64,000 nucleotides of DNA from Natronocella acetinitrilica (GTDB lineage: Bacteria > Pseudomonadota > Gammaproteobacteria > Nitrococcales > Aquisalimonadaceae), in assembly GCF_024170285.1 (NCBI RefSeq), contig NZ_JALJXV010000009.1:62001-126000 (forward strand), read 5' to 3'. The notes beneath the pieces were generated by a model, which worked only from the letters and a program-made list of their open reading frames with translations, made no database searches and had not been told where the DNA came from. This document shows, one piece after another, positions 60,045 to 64,000 of this stretch. Every line of letters starts with the position of its first letter. The stretch's first letter is position 1. The position numbers and the translations under genes are program-made.

Positions 60045-61160
60045 TCACGATGGCATTTCCATGACGCGACAAACGAAGTAGTCGTTCTGGATGTCATGAG
60101 CGAGTTCATGGACCTGAATATCGCTGAAGCCCGCCTTGCGGAAGTACTCGAACGCTTTTTCGCGCCCCCACATGGTCCCGAGACCTTCGCCGCCCTGGGC
60201 AAGCGACACGGTCATGCAATGCATGATGGACATTGCATAGAGAAAAGCGCCCAGCGGATGGTTGATGTTTTCGTGGTGATGGCTGTGAGCACGGATATCC
60301 TGGGCGAGGTAGACGCCATCGTCGGTGAGGGAATGGCGGATACCCCGCAACACCGCCAGGGGATGAGCCTGGTCATGGATGGCATCGAAGGTCGTGATCA
60401 GCTCGAAACACCGGGGGATGGCGGTCTCGTCGAAATTGGAGGCATCGCGCATCTCGAATTCGATATTCTTCAGCCCTTTTTGTTGCGCCTGCGTGCGTGC
60501 CCAGCTGATCGCTTCTTCGGACAGATCATAGCCAGTGAACCGACTGCGCGGGTATCGCTCGGCCATCATGATCAGGGCTTTGCCTCGACCGCAGCCGACG
60601 TCAAGGACCCGAATCCCTGTCTCCAGGCGGGTCGGTAGCCCGGGCACCAGCGGCAGAATATGTTCGAACAATGCGGCCAGCACTGTCTGGCCGCTGTCCT
60701 CGGCCATGATTGCCTGGAACCGTGGGTAGCGTTCGTAGGGGACCCCGCCACCATGGCGGAAGCAGTGGAGGATGTCGTCTTCTACCTGCCCAAGCATGGG
60801 AAGGAACTGGGCGTAGACGCCCAGGTTGGTTCCCCCGCTATCGGTGATGAGCGCGGCATGGGCTGGGGGCAGGCGATAGGTTGCCCGCTGCGGGTCCATG
60901 ATGACGACGCCTGCGGCGGTCATGGCCCCGAGCCATTCCCGTACATAGCGTTCGTTCAGGCTGGTCCTTTCGGCCAGGCTCTCGCTGTCCACTGGTGCTC
61001 CATTGGCCATGCTCGCCAGTAGTCCCGAACGGTGGCCTAGGGAGACCATCAGCAGCATCCCGGCCTCGTTCAGGGCTTGGACCAGACGCCTTTCGAAGGC
61101 GTCCATCGCCTCGGCTAAGACAGGTTCGGACTCTTCAATTGACGCAGTGCCTTGACTCAT
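60045..61160 (-). CDS. class I SAM-dependent methyltransferase with N-terminal winged helix
   Basis: 371 residues from the ATG at 61160 with AAGGAGA upstream; the much longer open frame is antisense of the next gene. Residues about 20-100 form a winged-helix dimerisation domain (LGHRSGLLASMANGAPVDSESLAERTSLNERYVREWLGAM). The Rossmann part has VLDVGCGRGKALIMMAERYP, FTGYDLSEEAISWAR, ELITTFDAIHDQAHPLAVLRGI and DIRAHSHHHENINHPLGAFLY. This matches the Rv2258c-like group of small-molecule methyltransferases. Divergent from the AraC regulator, which likely controls it. Confidence 0.9.
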   Translation of the reverse strand: MSQGTASIEESEPVLAEAMDAFERRLVQALNEAGMLLMVSLGHRSGLLASMANGAPVDSESLAERTSLNERYVREWLGAMTAAGVVIMDPQRATYRLPPAHAALITDSGGTNLGVYAQFLPMLGQVEDDILHCFRHGGGVPYERYPRFQAIMAEDSGQTVLAALFEHILPLVPGLPTRLETGIRVLDVGCGRGKALIMMAERYPRSRFTGYDLSEEAISWARTQAQQKGLKNIEFEMRDASNFDETAIPRCFELITTFDAIHDQAHPLAVLRGIRHSLTDDGVYLAQDIRAHSHHHENINHPLGAFLYAMSIMHCMTVSLAQGGEGLGTMWGREKAFEYFRKAGFSDIQVHELAHDIQNDYFVCRVMEMPS

Positions 61161-61256
61161 GGTGGTCTCCTTTTCGGGTCGATGACAGCCGAATAATCGA
61201 TCATCCCGACGGCGTTCTGCTAGAGTGAAAAAAGCCACTAACTGGTGGTTTCTGCC

Positions 61257-62300
61257 ATGCCGGAAAAGCAAAACCACTTGCGGATTGCCTTCCTGACTCT
61301 GCCGGAGTCCACCGGCTCGACACTCTATGGTATGTACGACCTGTTCGCCGCCGTGGACCGCGACTGGGGGCTCATCACGACGGGGAGGCCAGCGTCGTCC
61401 CCTTTTCAGCCGGCCACCGTCGCCGCGTCGGTCGGGGGCTTTTGCATGGCAAATGGCGTGCATGTACTTCCGGACCTCAGCCTGGAAGAGGCGGGGACGC
61501 CTGAGGTCGTGTGCGTGCCGGAACTGATGGTTTCCCCTAAGACGGATATTCACGGACGCTACCCCCGCGAGGTGGCCTGGCTTCGGCAGTGTTACAAGGC
61601 GGGCAGTTACCTGGGTTCGGCCTGTTCCGGCGCCTTGCTGCTGGCCGAAGCGGGGCTGCTGGACGGGCGCGATGCCACGACCCACTGGGGCTACTGCGAC
61701 AGTCTCGCCCGCCGCTATCCCACGGTGCGGGTCCATCCGCGCCAGGCATTGGTGACCACTGGCGAGGGCGGACGCATTGTCATGGTAGGTGGAGGCTCTT
61801 CCTGGCAGGATCTGGCGCTGTTCCTGATCGCCCGGCTGGTTGGGCTTGAGCGGGCACTGCAAGTGGCAAAACTCTATCTCATCGACTGGCACCACGTAGG
61901 CCAGCAGCCATACGCTTTGCTCACGCGGCACGTGCAGACAGAGGACGCCACGATCGCGCGGTGCCAACAGTGGCTAGTCGAGCATTATGACCAGGCCCAT
62001 CCAGTGGCAGAGATGACGCGAATAAGTGGTCTGTCGGAACGGTCCTTCAAGCGTCGGTTTCGGCAAGCTACAGGTCTGTCGCCCATGGTTTACGTCCAGA
62101 ACCTGCGTCTGGAAGAGGCCAAGCAGTCCTTGGAATCCAGTGATGAGCCGGTGGAGTTGGTAGCTGTAGCCGTGGGCTATGAGGACGCAAGTTTCTTCAG
62201 CCGCCTGTTCCGGCAGCGGGTAGGGCTGACACCTGCGCAATACCGCCGCCGCTTCGGCGGTCTCCGACGAGTTCTGGCGGCGGAAGCAGCGTCTCCCTGA
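61257..62300 (+). CDS. GlxA-type AraC family regulator (DJ-1/PfpI plus HTH)
   Basis: 347 residues from the ATG at 61257 (an alternative GTG is at 61245). N-terminal DJ-1/PfpI-like domain: IAFLTLPESTGSTLYGMYDLFAAVD, then YLGSACSGALLLAEAGLLDGRDATTHWGYCDSL with the elbow Cys in ACSGA. C-terminal AraC double HTH: HPVAEMTRISGLSERSFKRRFRQATGLSPMVYVQNLRLEEAK and VAVAVGYEDASFFSRLFRQRVGLTPAQYRRRF. Divergent from the methyltransferase gene with 84 bp between coding parts, so a shared control site is probable. Signal unknown. Confidence 0.93.
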   Translation: MPEKQNHLRIAFLTLPESTGSTLYGMYDLFAAVDRDWGLITTGRPASSPFQPATVAASVGGFCMANGVHVLPDLSLEEAGTPEVVCVPELMVSPKTDIHGRYPREVAWLRQCYKAGSYLGSACSGALLLAEAGLLDGRDATTHWGYCDSLARRYPTVRVHPRQALVTTGEGGRIVMVGGGSSWQDLALFLIARLVGLERALQVAKLYLIDWHHVGQQPYALLTRHVQTEDATIARCQQWLVEHYDQAHPVAEMTRISGLSERSFKRRFRQATGLSPMVYVQNLRLEEAKQSLESSDEPVELVAVAVGYEDASFFSRLFRQRVGLTPAQYRRRFGGLRRVLAAEAASP

Positions 62301-62403
62301 GAGTCATCAGCTGACGGGTGACGAGACTGAATTCGGGACCGTCTGTTCGATAATGAGCGGGTGCCACAAATTTTCAGACCCTGAAAACTGCGATGAATAC
62401 GCA

Positions 62404-63132
62404 ATGAGCAGATCATTTGGCGACGAACAGATTATTGAATCGTGGGCCATCAACGCCAGACCCTGGACGGTCGCGGTGCGCGAGGGGCAGATCGAGAGTC
62501 GCAAACGGGTGACGGATCAGGCGATTCTCGAGGCGGTACTCGATCGGCGGCCAGGTTCCGTTCTTGACATCGGTTGCGGCGAAGGCTGGCTAGTCCGCGA
62601 GCTTGTGGCCGCAGGCATACAGGCTACGGGGACTGATGTCGTCCCTGAGCTTGTCGAAACAGCACGCCGAGCTGGGGGCGGCGAGTTTCACAGACTGTCC
62701 TATGAAGAGATTGCCACCGGCAAGCTCACCGCGTCGGTTGATCTGGTGGTCTGCAATTTCGCCCTGCTGGGAAAGGAATCGGTAGAAGGCCTGTTCAAGG
62801 CTATTCAATCCTTGCTGAATGAACGTGGCACATTCGTCGTACAGACTCTGCACCCCGTGATGGCATGCGGTGAGGCGCCATATCTTGACGGGTGGCGAGA
62901 AGGCTCATGGGCCGGATTCAGTAAGGACTTCTCCAACCCGGCCCCCTGGTACTTCAGAACCGTGGAGAGCTGGATTGCCCTATTCGTCGAAAGCGGTTTC
63001 CAGCTTGTCGCGTGTCGCGAACCACTCCATCCCCAAACCGGTAAGCCGGCCTCCATCATTTTCATCGCGGAACCTGCTGGCTTAACCCGCCCGGCGGGAA
63101 ATAAGAAACGGCGCTACCGGACGGACCGGTAG
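62404..63132 (+). CDS. class I SAM-dependent methyltransferase
   Basis: 242 residues from the ATG at 62404. It opens DEQIIESWAINARPWTVAVREGQIESRKRVTDQAI, typical of a methyltransferase_25/12-type group, with motif I in SVLDIGCGEGWLVRELVAAG and motif III LLNERGTFVVQTLHPVM. The C-terminal half (YLDGWREGSWAGFSKDFSNPAPWYFRTV; KPASIIFIAEP) is family-like. The last codons coincide with a terminator hairpin and give a basic tail KKRRYRTDR. Substrate unknown. Confidence 0.88.
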   Translation: MSRSFGDEQIIESWAINARPWTVAVREGQIESRKRVTDQAILEAVLDRRPGSVLDIGCGEGWLVRELVAAGIQATGTDVVPELVETARRAGGGEFHRLSYEEIATGKLTASVDLVVCNFALLGKESVEGLFKAIQSLLNERGTFVVQTLHPVMACGEAPYLDGWREGSWAGFSKDFSNPAPWYFRTVESWIALFVESGFQLVACREPLHPQTGKPASIIFIAEPAGLTRPAGNKKRRYRTDR

Positions 63133-63137
63133 CGCCG
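63109..63137 (-). terminator. terminator of the pirin gene, shared with the convergent methyltransferase gene
   Basis: CGGCGCTACCGG / CCGGTAGCGCCG, a perfect 12-bp stem with a 5-nt loop. On the minus strand it is followed by TTTCTTATTTCC, so it terminates pirin transcription; its plus-strand half encodes the end of the methyltransferase. Confidence 0.85.
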
Positions 63138-63140
63138 TGG

Positions 63141-64000
63141 TTAGTGGCTGCTCTGGCCGAAGCGACCGTTATGGAAGTCACTGATGGCCTGTTGGATCTC
63201 CGCGGTGGTGTTCATGACAAAGGGTCCATGGCCGACCACGGGCTCGTCGATGGGCTCACCGCTCAACAGGAGCAACGTGGCATCGTTGTTGGCCTCCAGT
63301 GTGATGTCGGTGCCTTCCCTGCCCAGCACGACCAACCCGGCATTCCGGCTGATGGTGGTGTCATTGACCAACACCGGGCCATGCAGAGTCACCACACTCC
63401 CACCCCAGCCTTCCGGCAGGGTCAGGGTCGTGTTGCGGCCCGCCTTGAGGCGGACATCCCACACGTTCATCGGCGTATGGGTCCTCGCAGGGCCAACGCG
63501 CCCGGCATGTTCCCCGGCGATGACGCGCAAGGTACCTGCACCGTCGGGGAGTTCCATCATGGGAATATCCTCGGCGGTGATGGCCTGGTAGTCCGGGGCC
63601 ACCGTCTTGTACCGGGCAGGCAGATTGACCCAGAGCTGCACCATCTCCAGGGTGCCGCCATCCTTCGCCAAACGATCACCGTGGTACTCCTCGTGGATGA
63701 TTCCTGCGCCGGCGGTCATCCACTGCACGTCGCCGGGCCCGATCAGCCCGCCGTTGCCCGCCGTGTCATGGTGCGCAACCTCACCCTGGTAGACGATGGT
63801 GACCGTCTCGAAGCCCCGGTGGGGGTGCGGACCGACGCCACGACGGAACCTGGTGGGCTTGAATTCAGCCGGGCCTGCATAGTCGAGCAGCAGGAACGGG
63901 CTCAGCGACTCGGCATTGTCCTGGTAGGAGAACAGCGAGCGCACGGGAAAGCCATTGCCTACCCAGTGCCCGGAGCCGCCGGAGCCGGTATGCAGAATCG
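63141..64000 (-). CDS. pirin family protein, N-terminus cut by window edge
   Basis: The frame is open from the window end and already in the conserved part (HWVGNGFPVRSLFSYQD). At least 286 residues; the full family is about 290-310. Cupin motifs: FRRGVGPHPHRGFETVTIVYQGEVAHHDTAGN with metal-binding His residues (HPHRG) and Glu in MTAGAGIIHEEYH, then WVNLPARYKTVAPDYQAI and the C-terminal cupin with EPVVGHGPFVMNTTAEIQQAI. Bacterial pirins can act as quercetin dioxygenases or redox sensors. Only the first residues are missing. Confidence 0.92.
   Translation of the reverse strand, partial: ILHTGSGGSGHWVGNGFPVRSLFSYQDNAESLSPFLLLDYAGPAEFKPTRFRRGVGPHPHRGFETVTIVYQGEVAHHDTAGNGGLIGPGDVQWMTAGAGIIHEEYHGDRLAKDGGTLEMVQLWVNLPARYKTVAPDYQAITAEDIPMMELPDGAGTLRVIAGEHAGRVGPARTHTPMNVWDVRLKAGRNTTLTLPEGWGGSVVTLHGPVLVNDTTISRNAGLVVLGREGTDITLEANNDATLLLLSGEPIDEPVVGHGPFVMNTTAEIQQAISDFHNGRFGQSSH

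Noticed and set aside
60045-61967. 640-codon methyltransferase frame
   Set aside because: The extra 270 N-terminal codons are antisense to the AraC-type gene; the true start at 61160 has a good ribosome site and family-like N-terminus.
1-64000. CRISPR array or cas genes
   Set aside because: No regularly spaced direct repeats and no Cas-like protein were seen on either strand.

Overview
The window looks like chromosomal DNA of a moderately GC-rich gammaproteobacterium. The guaBA pair, YadGH, TadA, MltF, a ModE box and the many outer-membrane lipoproteins and porins all fit that. A remnant of a BetT-type choline carrier and a KefB/C-type antiporter suggest a salt-exposed organism, perhaps an Ectothiorhodospiraceae-like halophile. 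The taxonomic placement is inference; no rRNA gene is present.

Layout. 0-5 kb: an H-NS-family protein, the YadGH exporter, a Gln-rich periplasmic protein, a DUF2721 membrane protein and a glutathionyl-hydroquinone reductase. 5-13 kb: a housekeeping block (xseA, guaB, guaA, tadA, mltF, tRNA-Ser) in which the tRNA 3' end and its terminator are duplicated 180 bp downstream. 13-25 kb: modABC with a divergent HTH-only ModE and a clear ModE box between them, AsmA, MscS, a lipoprotein, DUF423, a CPA2 antiporter, a long palindromic repeat element and a betT gene destroyed by an internal deletion. 25-31 kb: tupBC without tupA, a CPBP protease, an autotransporter-type barrel, tRNA-Arg, a decayed stretch with a transposase remnant, and a membrane-anchored Mrr-like nuclease. 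31-42 kb: a beta-propeller lipoprotein, then a compact catabolic operon (FCD-type GntR regulator, NMT1-type ABC transporter, arylformamidase-like hydrolase, ornithine-cyclodeaminase homologue, isochorismatase-like hydrolase), then a beta-helix/TolB-like lipoprotein.

42-57 kb is the accessory part. It starts with a lower-GC patch and holds a gp19-like phage-tail tube protein, an Ig-like partner, a protein ending in a glycine-zipper membrane segment with a tightly linked small partner, a sulfotransferase whose end lies in a copy of the repeat element, a DcaP-like porin, a DUF2063-like protein, an AbiTii-domain protein, and separate gp5-like (spike) and gp27-like (hub) genes. No sheath, baseplate wedge or AAA+ ATPase is visible. 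The most interesting reading is a reduced or scattered contractile-injection-like apparatus with a candidate effector and an abortive-infection-type protein beside the spike. 57-64 kb: CorA, cytochrome c plus a PQQ-type sugar dehydrogenase, two methyltransferases around a GlxA-type AraC regulator, and the start of a pirin gene cut by the window edge.
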